From positions 1-64,000 of the forward strand of contig JACPOS010000006.1 in assembly GCA_016191395.1 (NCBI GenBank): a DNA stretch of 64,000 nucleotides, written 5' to 3'. Below are positions 12,723-22,600 of this stretch, in pieces (positions within the stretch are counted from its first letter, which is position 1; every line of letters begins with the position of its first letter). Both the position numbers and the translations under genes were made by a program. The notes below the pieces were generated by a model. The model saw only the letters and a list, made by a program, of their open reading frames with translations. It did no database searches and was not told the DNA's origin. The DNA comes from Chloroflexota bacterium (lineage in GTDB: Bacteria; Chloroflexota; Limnocylindria; Limnocylindrales; CSP1-4).

Positions 12723-12793
12723 GGCGAGGTTCTCCTTGGAATCGACGAGCGCCCGGGACGTGCCCGGGCGCCCATCGTAATCGTGGTTCGGGT

Positions 12794-13438
12794 TCAGGCG
12801 GCGACGGCGACCGGCGCGCCCACGAGCTTCCAGCCGGTCTTCCAGGTGGAGCCCGGCGCCATGTTCAGGCTGATGTTCAGCCACGCGAGTGACTCGAGCT
12901 GTCGAGCGGCAGACAGCGGCCCGACATCGATCGGGTTGAGGCCGATGGACTCGGCGAGCCCGAGGGCGATGGCCTTTGCGTCGGCGTCATCCGCGGCGAC
13001 GTAGCCGTCGAGCCGGATGCCTTCCGGCGCCGGGGCCGCGATGTTGTTCGCGAGCAGCGTGTTGAACGCTTTGACGACGTGCGCCTCGGGCAGCCAGGCG
13101 GCGATCCGCTCCGCGCCCGAGTCGGTGCCGCCGAACAGCGGCCCGGACCAGTCCGCCTTTGCGGGGTTCGTGACGTCCACGATTGTCTTGCCGTTCACGA
13201 CGGGTCGGATGGCGCCGGCGATCTCCTCCGCGGCACCGAACGGCACGGCGAGGATGACGACGTCGGCGAGGGCAGCGGCGGCAGCCGGACTCGTCGCGAC
13301 GGTGGCGCCGGCGGCCTGCGCGGCCGCCTCGACCTTGTCAGCACTGCGGGCGGTGAGGTAGACGCGATGACCCGCGCCGACGAACGCGGTGGCGAGGCCC
13401 GATCCTACGCTCCCGGTTCCGATGATGGCGATATCCAC
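12794..13438 (-). CDS. NAD(P)-binding oxidoreductase, F420-reductase/coenzyme F420-dependent NADP oxidoreductase-like
   Basis: MDIAIIGTGSVGSGLATAF, VVILAVPFGAAEE, VDVTNPAK, VKAFNT. Confidence 0.88.
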   Translation of the reverse strand: MDIAIIGTGSVGSGLATAFVGAGHRVYLTARSADKVEAAAQAAGATVATSPAAAAALADVVILAVPFGAAEEIAGAIRPVVNGKTIVDVTNPAKADWSGPLFGGTDSGAERIAAWLPEAHVVKAFNTLLANNIAAPAPEGIRLDGYVAADDADAKAIALGLAESIGLNPIDVGPLSAARQLESLAWLNISLNMAPGSTWKTGWKLVGAPVAVAA

Positions 13439-13692
13439 GGTGGTTGCTCCTGGTGCTCGCCCGGACCTTCCGGGCGGCTATTTGCTTGACGACGCAACTA
13501 TATCCCCATGTCGTTGCGAATGCAACTACTTTCTTCGGGCGCCCGGGCCATTGACAGGCCGATGGGCCCGCGGGGGCGGGACCGTCGGACCCGCCGCAAT
13601 CGCCGATCGCCCGCTAGACTTCGGCGCGGTGCGGCCCCGGCCCCAGCAAGCGGCGGCCCACCCGGAGGAGCCCAAGCACACGTGACACCCGC

Positions 13693-14844
13693 ATGAAGGT
13701 TGGAGTTGCGCGTGAGACCGCGCCCGGCGAACGCCGCGTCGCGCTGGTCCCCGACGCCCTCGCCAAGCTGACTGCGGCCGGCCTCGAGATCCTCATCGAG
13801 GCGGGCGCGGGTCTCGGGGCGATGATCCCGGACGCCGCCTTCAAGGCCGCGGGGGCCAAGGTCGTCGAGACCGCGGATCTGTACGCACAGTCGGACGTCA
13901 TCCTCCGGGTACAGAAGCCAAGCCCCGACGAGGCCAGGCACCTCCGCAAGGGCCAGGCGATGATCGGGACGCTCCAGCCGCTGCTCGACCCCAAGCTCAT
14001 GGCAACGCTGGCGGACGCGGGGGTCACCGCGATCAGCCTGGACGCCATCCCGCGGACCCTGTCGCGCGCCCAGACCATGGACGCCCTGTCATCGCAGGCC
14101 AACGTCGGCGGGTACAAGGCGGTCCTCCTTGCGGCGAACGCGTTCGGGCGCTACTTCCCGCTCCTGACGACCGCCGCGGGAACCGCGAAGCCCGCCAACG
14201 TGCTGATCCTGGGGATCGGGGTCGCCGGCCTCCAGGCGATCGGGACCGCCCGCCGGCTGGGTGCGGTCGTGAAGGCGTACGACGTCCGGCCGGAGACGCG
14301 CGAGCAGGCGGAATCGCTCGGTGCGCAGTTCGTGACCCTGAAGACCCAGATCGACGCGACCGGCGCCGGCGGGTACGCCCGCGAGCTCACGCCCGAGGAG
14401 CGCGCGTCGCAGCAGGCAGAGCTCAACGAGGTCATCGGCGGGATGGACGTGGTGATCACCACGGCCCAGGTGCCGGGCCGCAAGCCGCCGGTCCTCGTCA
14501 CCGCGGAGGCGCTCGGCAAGATGAAGCCCGGCTCCGTGCTCGTCGACATGGCGGCCTCCGCGCTCGGCGGCAACGTGGAGCTGTCGAAGGCCGGCGAGAC
14601 CATCGTGACGGGCAACCTGGTGACGATCATCGCGCCTGAGAACCTGCCGGCCTCCATGCCCATCGGCTCCTCCCAGTTCTACGCCCGCAACATCTCCGCG
14701 CTGCTGCTCCAGCTGCTCAAGGACGGGGCGCTCAACCTGGACCCGGCGGACGAGATCGCCGGCCCCGTCACGATCACCCACGGCGGCGAGATCCGCTCCG
14801 ACGCCGTGAAGAAGCTCCTCGCGCCAGCGGAGGCCAAGGCATGA
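13693..14844 (+). CDS. pntAA: NAD(P) transhydrogenase alpha subunit, domain 1
   Basis: MKVGVARETAPGERRVALVPD ... GVAGLQAIGTARRLGAVVKAYDVRPETREQ. Confidence 0.95.
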   Translation: MKVGVARETAPGERRVALVPDALAKLTAAGLEILIEAGAGLGAMIPDAAFKAAGAKVVETADLYAQSDVILRVQKPSPDEARHLRKGQAMIGTLQPLLDPKLMATLADAGVTAISLDAIPRTLSRAQTMDALSSQANVGGYKAVLLAANAFGRYFPLLTTAAGTAKPANVLILGIGVAGLQAIGTARRLGAVVKAYDVRPETREQAESLGAQFVTLKTQIDATGAGGYARELTPEERASQQAELNEVIGGMDVVITTAQVPGRKPPVLVTAEALGKMKPGSVLVDMAASALGGNVELSKAGETIVTGNLVTIIAPENLPASMPIGSSQFYARNISALLLQLLKDGALNLDPADEIAGPVTITHGGEIRSDAVKKLLAPAEAKA

Positions 14845-15164
14845 GCACGGAGCTGCTTGCCGCGCTGACCGTCTTCGTGCTCGCGATCCTGTGCGGCTTC
14901 GCGGTGATCTCGAAGGTGCCGGCCACGCTCCATACGCCGCTGATGTCCGGCGCCAACTCGATCCACGGCATCGTGCTCGTTGGCTCGATGTTCATCGCCG
15001 CGTCGGCGACGGATCTCCTGAGCCAGGTCCTGAGCTTCGTTGCCGTCGCATTCGCGACGATGAACGTGGTCGGCGGCTACGTCGTCACCGATCGGATGCT
15101 CCAGATGTTCCGGCGCAAGCCCGCCGAGCCGAAGGCGGCCGCTGCCGCCGAGCCGAAGGCCTGA
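14841..15164 (+). CDS. pntAB: NAD(P) transhydrogenase alpha subunit, transmembrane part
   Basis: TPLMSGANSIHGIVLVGSM; ATGA overlap with pntAA. Confidence 0.94.
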   Translation: MSTELLAALTVFVLAILCGFAVISKVPATLHTPLMSGANSIHGIVLVGSMFIAASATDLLSQVLSFVAVAFATMNVVGGYVVTDRMLQMFRRKPAEPKAAAAAEPKA

Positions 15165-15167
15165 TCG

Positions 15168-16589
15168 GTGGACCTCCTCGACACGATCGTCCGGCTTGTC
15201 TGGCTGCTCGGGGCGGCCGGGTTCGTCTTCGGCCTGATGCGCATGAACTCGCCTGCCACGGCGCGGAACGGCAACCTCATCTCCGCGGGCGGCATGGCGC
15301 TCGCCATCGGCGGGACCGCCGTGCTGCTGGTCAGCAATGGCTCCATCTCGACCACCGCCCTGCTGATCATCGTCGCCGGCATTGCCGTCGGCGGCGGCCT
15401 GGGCCTGTACATGGCACGGACCGTGAAGATGACCGCGATGCCGCAGCTGGTGTCGCTGTTCAACGCGGTTGGTGGCGGCGCGGCAGCCCTCATCGCGATC
15501 GACGACTACATCCGCCTCGCGAGCGTCCAGTCGCTCCTGCCGGGCTCCATCCCGCTCGAGGTGTCGATCCCCACCGTCCTCGACATCGTCATCGGCGGCA
15601 TCACCTTCACCGGCTCCATCCTGGCGTCCGGCAAGCTCATGGGGATCATCTCGGGCAAGCCGATCAAGGTGCCGGGCGGCCAGCTCGTGACGCTGGCGCT
15701 GGCGCTCATCACGGCAGTGGCCGCGATCTACCTGTGGGCGGGCAACGTCAGCGTGCCGATCCTGTTCGTGATCATCGCGGCGTCGCTCATCTTCGGGATC
15801 ACGATGGTCCTGCCCATCGGCGGCGCGGACATGCCCGTCGTGATCAGCCTGCTCAACAGCTTCACCGGCACGGCCGTCGCGATGGCCGGATTCGTGCTCG
15901 GCAACGACGTGCTGATCATCGCGGGCGCCCTCGTCGGCGCCTCGGGCGCCATTCTCACCAAGCTCATGGCAGACGCCATGAATCGGTCCGTCGTCAACAT
16001 CATGATCGGCGGGTTCGGTGGCGGCGAAGGCACCGTTGGTGCGGTCGGCGCGGAGGGCGGCAGCGTCCGCTCGCTGGGCATGGACGACGCCGCGATCCAG
16101 CTCGCCTACGCCCAGAACGTGATCATCGTGCCGGGCTACGGCCTGGCGGTCGCGCAGGCCCAGCACGCGGTGCGCGAGCTGGCCGAGCTGCTCGAGGCGC
16201 GCGGCGTCAACGTGAGCTATGCGATCCATCCCGTTGCGGGCCGAATGCCCGGCCACATGAACGTCCTCCTCGCGGAGGCGAACGTGCCCTACCCGCAGCT
16301 CCGCGAGATGGACGACATCAACCCCGAGTTCGATCGATGCGACGTGGCGCTGGTCATCGGCGCGAACGACGTCACGAACCCGGCCGCGCGCCGCGCCGGG
16401 ACGCCCGTCAGCGGCATGCCCATCCTGGACGTGGACCACGCGAAGTCGATCATCGTCATCAAGCGCTCCATGGGCCGCGGCTACGCCGGCATCGACAACG
16501 AGCTATACGTGAATCCCAAGACGGGGATGCTCTTCGCCGACGCGAAGCAGGGCCTCGCCGACCTCGTCGCGGCGGTCAAGGCGCTCTAG
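15168..16589 (+). CDS. pntB: NAD(P) transhydrogenase beta subunit
   Basis: VPGYGLAVAQAQHAVRELAELL, VLLAEANVPYPQL, IKRSMGRGYAGIDNELY. Confidence 0.96.
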   Translation: MDLLDTIVRLVWLLGAAGFVFGLMRMNSPATARNGNLISAGGMALAIGGTAVLLVSNGSISTTALLIIVAGIAVGGGLGLYMARTVKMTAMPQLVSLFNAVGGGAAALIAIDDYIRLASVQSLLPGSIPLEVSIPTVLDIVIGGITFTGSILASGKLMGIISGKPIKVPGGQLVTLALALITAVAAIYLWAGNVSVPILFVIIAASLIFGITMVLPIGGADMPVVISLLNSFTGTAVAMAGFVLGNDVLIIAGALVGASGAILTKLMADAMNRSVVNIMIGGFGGGEGTVGAVGAEGGSVRSLGMDDAAIQLAYAQNVIIVPGYGLAVAQAQHAVRELAELLEARGVNVSYAIHPVAGRMPGHMNVLLAEANVPYPQLREMDDINPEFDRCDVALVIGANDVTNPAARRAGTPVSGMPILDVDHAKSIIVIKRSMGRGYAGIDNELYVNPKTGMLFADAKQGLADLVAAVKAL

Positions 16590-16623
16590 GCGCCGCCGCG
16601 CATTCGATCGGGGGACCCATCGC

Positions 16624-17265
16624 ATGGCCACGCTGTTCTGCCCCGTCTGCGGCACGGAGAACCCGACGACCCGCCAGTTCTGCCGCAAGTGTGCGTCCGA
16701 CCTGCGCGCACCGGTGCGCGATCCGAACGCCCCGGTACCGCCCGAGCCGGTGCAGGTCCCCGTCAGGCCGATCGTCCTCGGGGCGGGCATCGCCCTGGTG
16801 CTCGTGGTGCTGGCGATCGGGGCCCTGCTCCTCCTCGGCGGCTCCCCCGCCGCATCGCCGGCGCCGTCGGCCAGCCCCACCGCCGCGCCCACGGTCGCTG
16901 CGACGCCGACCGCAGCACCAACAACCGCGCCGACGCCCGAGCCGACGCCGACGGAGGCGCCGACCACGGAGCCCGAGCCGACCCAGCAGCCGGCCCCGGT
17001 CATCGTCTCCTTCGTTGGGCCGAAGAGCGTCAACTGCAACGACAGCGCCTTCAATGGCACGATCCATCTCACCTGGCAGGTCACGTTCGCGGATGGCGCG
17101 ACGCTCGCGATCGACGGGCCTGGCCTGTACAAGACCTACGTCGGGGTCATCGGCCAGGACGACGTGCCGTTCGGCTGCGGCGGCGAGCCGCATACCTACG
17201 TGCTGACCACCACGGGCGGCAACGGACCGCCGGCGACGATGCGCCTGGTGATCGCACCCGCCTGA
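16624..17265 (+). CDS. zinc-ribbon, single-TM, Thr/Pro/Ala-linker protein of unknown function
   Basis: CPVCGTENPTTRQFCRKC zinc ribbon, TM, then APTxxPT linker and small beta domain. Confidence 0.72.
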   Translation: MATLFCPVCGTENPTTRQFCRKCASDLRAPVRDPNAPVPPEPVQVPVRPIVLGAGIALVLVVLAIGALLLLGGSPAASPAPSASPTAAPTVAATPTAAPTTAPTPEPTPTEAPTTEPEPTQQPAPVIVSFVGPKSVNCNDSAFNGTIHLTWQVTFADGATLAIDGPGLYKTYVGVIGQDDVPFGCGGEPHTYVLTTTGGNGPPATMRLVIAPA

Positions 17266-17272
17266 TCCGACC

Positions 17273-17785
17273 TTAGGCCGGGTCCGGCACCGACACGTCG
17301 ACCACCGTCGCGCCGAGCGACCCGATCAGGTCTGCGGGCGCCAGGTGGAGGTTGACGCCCCGAGCACCACCGCCGATGGCGACGACGGGCTGGTCGAGGA
17401 TCGCCGCGTCCGCGAGCACGGGCCACGCCCGCGAGGAGCCGAAGGGCGTGATCGTGTACCGGACGTACCCCGTGACCCGCTGCGCCTCATCCGCATCCGG
17501 CAGGGACATGCGGCTCACGCCCAGGTGCGCCCGGAGCTTGGGCCAGTCGAACCGACGGCCGGCGGGAACGAGCACGAACAGGTAGTCATCCTCGCCGCGG
17601 CGGACGACGATCGTGCGCAGGAGCGCGCCGAGCGGGATGCCCTGCATCGAGGCGCTCTCCTCCGCACTCCCGGCGGGCTCGGTCGTGACGATACGGTGGG
17701 CCGTCCCGCTCGTGGCGATCGCGATCGTGGCGGGCGTCTCCGGAAACACGGGCATGTCCGGCATCCGGGCGATGGTGCCACGCAT
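17273..17785 (-). CDS. YbaK/EbsC-family aminoacyl-tRNA deacylase
   Basis: 170 aa; QGIPLGALLRTIVVRRGEDDYLFVLVPAGRRFDWPKLR ... VTGYVRYTITPFG. Confidence 0.88.
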   Translation of the reverse strand: MRGTIARMPDMPVFPETPATIAIATSGTAHRIVTTEPAGSAEESASMQGIPLGALLRTIVVRRGEDDYLFVLVPAGRRFDWPKLRAHLGVSRMSLPDADEAQRVTGYVRYTITPFGSSRAWPVLADAAILDQPVVAIGGGARGVNLHLAPADLIGSLGATVVDVSVPDPA

Positions 17786-17851
17786 CCGCCGAAGGCGACC
17801 GACGAGGCCGGGCAGAGCCGGCGCAGGACCGCGGCGGCTATCGTTCCGCGG

Positions 17852-18448
17852 ATGCTGGAACGATCCGTCTCGATCACGCGCGCGCAGCCGCTCACGACGG
17901 CGCGGCTCGTCCTCCGACCATACGAGGAGGGCGACCTCGCGTTCCTCGCGGACATGTTCGGGCGCGAGGATGTCGCCCGCTACCTGCCGTGGCCGCCGAT
18001 GGATGAGGAGGCGGCTCGCGCCAAGCTGGAGCAACGGCTCCGCCAGGCGTCTGTCGGGCCCGACTCCGATGCCATCGTGACGCTCGCCGTGGAGACCGCG
18101 ACCGGCCGCAGCGTGGGTGAGTTCATGCTCCGGGTGCACAGCCCACGGCACCTCCAGGGCGAGATCGGCTGGAGCGTCCATCCGGACTTCCAGGGCCTGG
18201 GCTTTGCCACGGAAGGTGCGCGAGCCATGCTCCGCCTGGGCTTCGACGTCGCGGGCCTCCATCGGATCGCCGCCGAATGCGATCCGCGGAACACGGCGTC
18301 CATCCGCGTCATGGAGAAGCTCGGCATGCGCCGCGAGGCGCTGCTGGTCGAAGCCGAGCTGATCAAGGGCGAATGGGTGGACTCGCTCACCTTTGCCCAG
18401 CTCGAGTCCGAGTGGCGCGCCTCGGGCGGCGGCGTGGCCGCCGGCTGA
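17852..18448 (+). CDS. GNAT family N-acetyltransferase (RimJ/RimL-like)
   Basis: LTTARLVLRPYEEGD ... GEIGWSVHPDFQGLGFATEGARAM ... NTASIRVMEKLGMRRE. Confidence 0.93.
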   Translation: MLERSVSITRAQPLTTARLVLRPYEEGDLAFLADMFGREDVARYLPWPPMDEEAARAKLEQRLRQASVGPDSDAIVTLAVETATGRSVGEFMLRVHSPRHLQGEIGWSVHPDFQGLGFATEGARAMLRLGFDVAGLHRIAAECDPRNTASIRVMEKLGMRREALLVEAELIKGEWVDSLTFAQLESEWRASGGGVAAG

Positions 18449-18451
18449 CGC

Positions 18452-19213
18452 TCAGGCGGGTGCGTCCGCCAGCTCGATGCGGATGCGCTTGTTGATGCGG
18501 CCCTTGGACTCGTAGCCGGTGACGCGGATCGAGCCGACCTCGCGGGTGTTGGCTACGTGCGTCCCGCCGTCCGCCTGGAGGTCGAGGCCCACGATCTCGA
18601 TCGTGCGGACCTCGGGGATGCCGGGTGGCAGGAGGTTGATCTTGGTCCGGATCAGGTCCGGGATCGCGAACGCCGCATCGCGCGGCAGGATCGCGACGCG
18701 GATCTCGCGCGCCGCCGCGAGCTCGGCGTTGACGCGCGCCTCGATCTCGCCGACGAGCTCGCCGGACATCCGCTCGAACTCGAAGTCCATCCGACCCGAC
18801 CCGGGCTCCATGTTGCCGCCGGTGACCTGCGCGCCGTAGTCGCGCCAGACCACGCCGCACAGGACATGCAGGGCCGTGTGCGTGCGCATCAGGAGGTGGC
18901 GCCGGTCCCAGTCGAGCTCCACCGTCACGAGGTCGCCGACGGCGGGCAGCAGGTCCGGCGATGGCGTGCCCGCGATCGCGAGGTCGTGGACGATCTCGCC
19001 GTCGGCCTTGTGGGCCGATCGGACGACCCACGTGGTGCCGTCGGATGCCCGCCGGAGAAGGCCGCTGTCGGCCGGCTGGCCGCCCCCGCCCGGGTAGAAG
19101 ACGGTGCGATCCAGGACCACCCCGGGTGCCGAATCGGCGCCGACCGAGACGACACGCGCGTCAGCCGCGCGGGCGTACGCGTCGGTGTAGGCAAGCTGCA
19201 ATCCCGTCGGCAC
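18452..19213 (-). CDS. alanyl-tRNA editing protein (AlaX-like)
   Basis: DRTVFYPGGGGQPADSG, HTALHVL, QADGGTHVANTREVG. Confidence 0.92.
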   Translation of the reverse strand: MPTGLQLAYTDAYARAADARVVSVGADSAPGVVLDRTVFYPGGGGQPADSGLLRRASDGTTWVVRSAHKADGEIVHDLAIAGTPSPDLLPAVGDLVTVELDWDRRHLLMRTHTALHVLCGVVWRDYGAQVTGGNMEPGSGRMDFEFERMSGELVGEIEARVNAELAAAREIRVAILPRDAAFAIPDLIRTKINLLPPGIPEVRTIEIVGLDLQADGGTHVANTREVGSIRVTGYESKGRINKRIRIELADAPA

Positions 19214-19471
19214 CGGCAGAGGGTACCGAAAGTCCGGTGCAGAGCTGCACCGGGATAAGCCGCAGATAAGCGCCGACCGGTACGGTCCTGCCCCTCGCCT
19301 GGGGCGGCACGGTGCGGTTGATCCCGGTTGGGTGTCGTTGGCGGTCAGGGGCCGCCGCCAATGGTCCTACTCGGACCCAGGACCTTCGTCCCATCGACCC
19401 GGCGGGGGGCTGTTCGTACGTTTGGGGTCCTCGGTCAGCGAGGCCAATTCATCTGTGAGGAGACTGCAATC

Positions 19472-19567
19472 ATGGCTCACCGCATTCGCCGGGCATGGAG
19501 CTTCGCACTGGCAATCAGCCCGATCGCGGCGATCGCCCTCGTCGAGGCAGCCCTTCGTCGCTGGTAG
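19472..19567 (+). CDS. candidate 31-aa small membrane or leader peptide
   Basis: GTGAGGAG-type RBS then MAHRIRRAWSFALAISPIAAIALVEAALRRW*; followed by a perfect hairpin terminator. Confidence 0.45.
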   Translation: MAHRIRRAWSFALAISPIAAIALVEAALRRW

Positions 19568-19628
19568 CAACCAGCACCACCAGATCAGCGGCGGATCGGC
19601 CCCTTCCTCCCGGTCCGGCCAGATGCTC

Positions 19629-19662
19629 GAACAAGACCCGGACCCTCCTCCGGGTCTTGTTC
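19629..19662 (+). terminator. Rho-independent terminator-like hairpin
   Basis: GAACAAGACCCGGA-CCCTCC-TCCGGGTCTTGTTC, perfect 14-bp stem, followed by CTTTT. Confidence 0.8.
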
Positions 19663-19685
19663 CTTTTCCGGGAGGTTCGTGACCC

Positions 19686-22600
19686 TCAGGTCGCAGCGAG
19701 CAGCGGGCGCGCCGCCAGCGGCGTGGGGACGAGCTCCAGCCGGATCGCGACCATCGCGGCCTCCACGCGGCCGGAAGCGCCGAGCTTGGACAGGATGTTG
19801 CCGACGTGGACGCCCACGGTCTTCTGGCTGATGAACAGCCGCTCGCCGATCTCGCGGTTGGTGCGACCCTCCGCGATGAGAGCGAGGACCTCCAGCTCGC
19901 GCTTCGAGAGCCCGAATGCCTCCTTGGGCCGCTTGCCCGCGTCGTCCGGGGCGAACGCTGCCGCGATGCCGGAGGACGAGGTGGTGCTCGCGCCGATGGC
20001 CGGGGCATCGGCCGTGGCGCGCGATGCGATCGGCTCGCCCTGGCTCACGGGCACCCGGCCGCCCATGACCGGTCGCTGACGCGGGCGCTCCGTCCCGCCC
20101 GCCGCCACGCCCGAGGCGCTCGCCCCGAGACCCTCGCCCGCCGACGAGTCCATGACTCCGCCCGGAATGGTGATCAGCGCGCGACTCGCGAGGTTCGTCA
20201 GCTCGCGCAGGAGCGGCCGGGCGCCAAGCTCCCGTGCGATTCGCGCCGCCTCCAGGAGCGGACCGCGTGCGGCGGCCCGGGAGACGCGGGCGTCACCGCC
20301 CGGCAGCGCGGCCTCCGCTTGACGCCACCGGGCACGCGCAACCTGGTACGGCTCGCCGGCGCGCTCCCAGCCCTGCGCGGCGGCGTCCCACAGGACGGGA
20401 TCGTCGTGCCCGTCCAGCCGGGCCGCGAATGCGCGGGCGGTGGCGAGGTTCGCGTCCGCCTCCAGGCGGCTGGCCGCGCCCGCCGGGACGCCGCTGGCGC
20501 GAAGCACGGTCTCCGCCTCGGCGAGCACCCGCTTGCCGCGTTGGCGGGCGCCGGTGATCTCCGGCAGCGCGTGGCGCTCGCGCGCGTCCGCGGCGACCGC
20601 CGCGTGGACTTCGAGGTACATCGCCGCCATGCGGGCGGTGAGTGCCCAGTCCTCCGCGCGCCGCACCAGCGCCCAGCCCCGCTCCACGGCGCGCCGGGCG
20701 TCCGCCACGTCGCCGCGCCACAGCGCGAACGAGGCCGCCGCGCGTGTCGCGGGTACCTCCAGCTGGGGGTCCGGCGCGTGGTCGATCTCCAGCGGGCGCC
20801 AGCCCAGCAGGCTCGCCGCTCGCTCGTCGACGCTCGTCTCCACCTCCAGCATCGCCGCGGTGACCGAGGCCTCGGCAAACGCGACGGCGTCCGGGCTCCA
20901 CTCGAGGGACGTGCGGATCGTCTCGCGCGCCTCTGCCCAGCGCCCGGCGCTGAACAGTGCCTCGGCGATGTTCCCGCGCATGGAGTTGCCGTACGCGACC
21001 TCCAGCCCGTCGGCGCGGGCGCGCTCGATTGCGTCGCGCGTGACCTCGATCGCCTCGTCACGCCGCCCGAACAGCGCGAGGGCGGTCGTGAGGTTGAGGG
21101 TGGCGCGGAAGGCCACGTCGGGGTCGTCCAGCTCGCGTGCGAGGCGCAGCGCCTCCCGCAGCTGGGTAATTCCACCGGCGCCGTCGGCGCCCCAGGCGTT
21201 GGCCACGCCGACCGTGCACAGGGCGTGCGCCTCGATGGAGCGTGCGCTGCCGCCGACCGCCTGCGCGACCTCGATAGCCTGCGCGCCGACGCGAATGGCC
21301 TCCGCAAAGTGGCCGAGGAGCATCAGGGTCTGCGCGAGGGACGAGAGCACGGACGCCCGCAGGTACGTCGTCTCGTCCGGCGTGATCGAGGCGGCTCGCC
21401 GGTGCTCCGCCAGTGCCCGATCGTGGTCACCGAGCGCCCGAAGCACGCGACCCAGGGTCTCGTAGATCGACGCCGCGGTCGCCGCGTCCTCGCGCTCGCC
21501 GAATCGACCGGCTGCGCTCTCGAGGTACGCGAGCGCACGGTCGGCCCGGCCGGCTGCGAGCGCGATGTCCGCGGTCTCGAACAGCAGGCGCCCATCGGCA
21601 GCGCGCGCGCCGCTGGCGGCGCCCAGCTCCAGGGCCAGCTCGCGCGCGGCCAGCGCGTCGCCCGCCGAATCGAGCTTCTCGGCGATCGCGGCGGTGGCGA
21701 GGGCCGCTGCCCGGGCCCGGGAAGGCTCGAACGCAGCGAGCCAGTGCGTGAGTGCCGACGCCGGGTCGGAGCCCAGGGCGGCGGCCAACGCCAGGTGGTG
21801 CCGCCGGCGCTGCACCGGCAGCAGGTCCGCCTCGATGGCCTGCGCGACGAGCTCGTGGCGGATCTCCAGCGACCGATCTGCGCGCTCGATCAGGAAGCCG
21901 TGATCCAACGCCTCGACCACGCCCGCCCGCAGGTCCGCGTCCAGAACGCCGTCGCCGCGCCGGGGGCGCGTGGTGGATCGGGGCGGCAGGCCCTCCACCA
22001 GCTCCTCGAACGTCAGCGCGACGGCGGCCAGCTCACCTCGGTCCAGCGGACGGCCGGCCGGGGCGAGCAGGCGAAGGACGCGTTTGGCCTCCGGTGCGCG
22101 GCGGGCAAGGCGCGCCAGGACCAACTCGTCAAGGGTGGAGCCCAGCGACAGGCCGGGCAGCTCGCGGCGCGCAGCGAGGACCTCCTCCGCGATCAGCGGG
22201 TCACCACCGGAGCGCTCGGCGACGAGCAACAGGGCCGCGGCAGTCGGGCGCTCGCCCTCGATCTCGGTGACGAGCTGGGCGAGGTCGAACCGGTCCAGCG
22301 GGCCGAGCTCCAGCTGCGCTGGCGGGTCCGATGAGCCGGTGATGGCGGCCAGCTGCTGCTGGAGCGGGTGGCCGCGCGTGATGCGGTCCCGGCCGTAGGT
22401 GAGCAGCAGGCACGCACGCGCCGGGCGCGCCACGCGGGCGAGGAAGGTTGCGAGGCTGCGCGTCCCCGCGTCCGCGTGATGGAGGTCCTCGACCACGAGG
22501 AGGATCGGCTGGTGCTCCCCCGCGCGCTCCAGCAGGCCCTGGATCGCCTCGCCGATCCACGCGCCGCGCCGCTCCGGCGCAATGGAATCCCGGCGCGCGT

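Noticed and set aside
14679-16439. 586-aa minus-strand ORF antisense to pntAA/AB/B
   Set aside because: His/Asp/Arg-rich shadow ORF opposite well-supported pnt genes.
19806-22334. 842-aa plus-strand ORF antisense to the LuxR regulator
   Set aside because: Low-complexity Arg/Ala/Gly composition; the minus strand has P-loop and LuxR HTH motifs.
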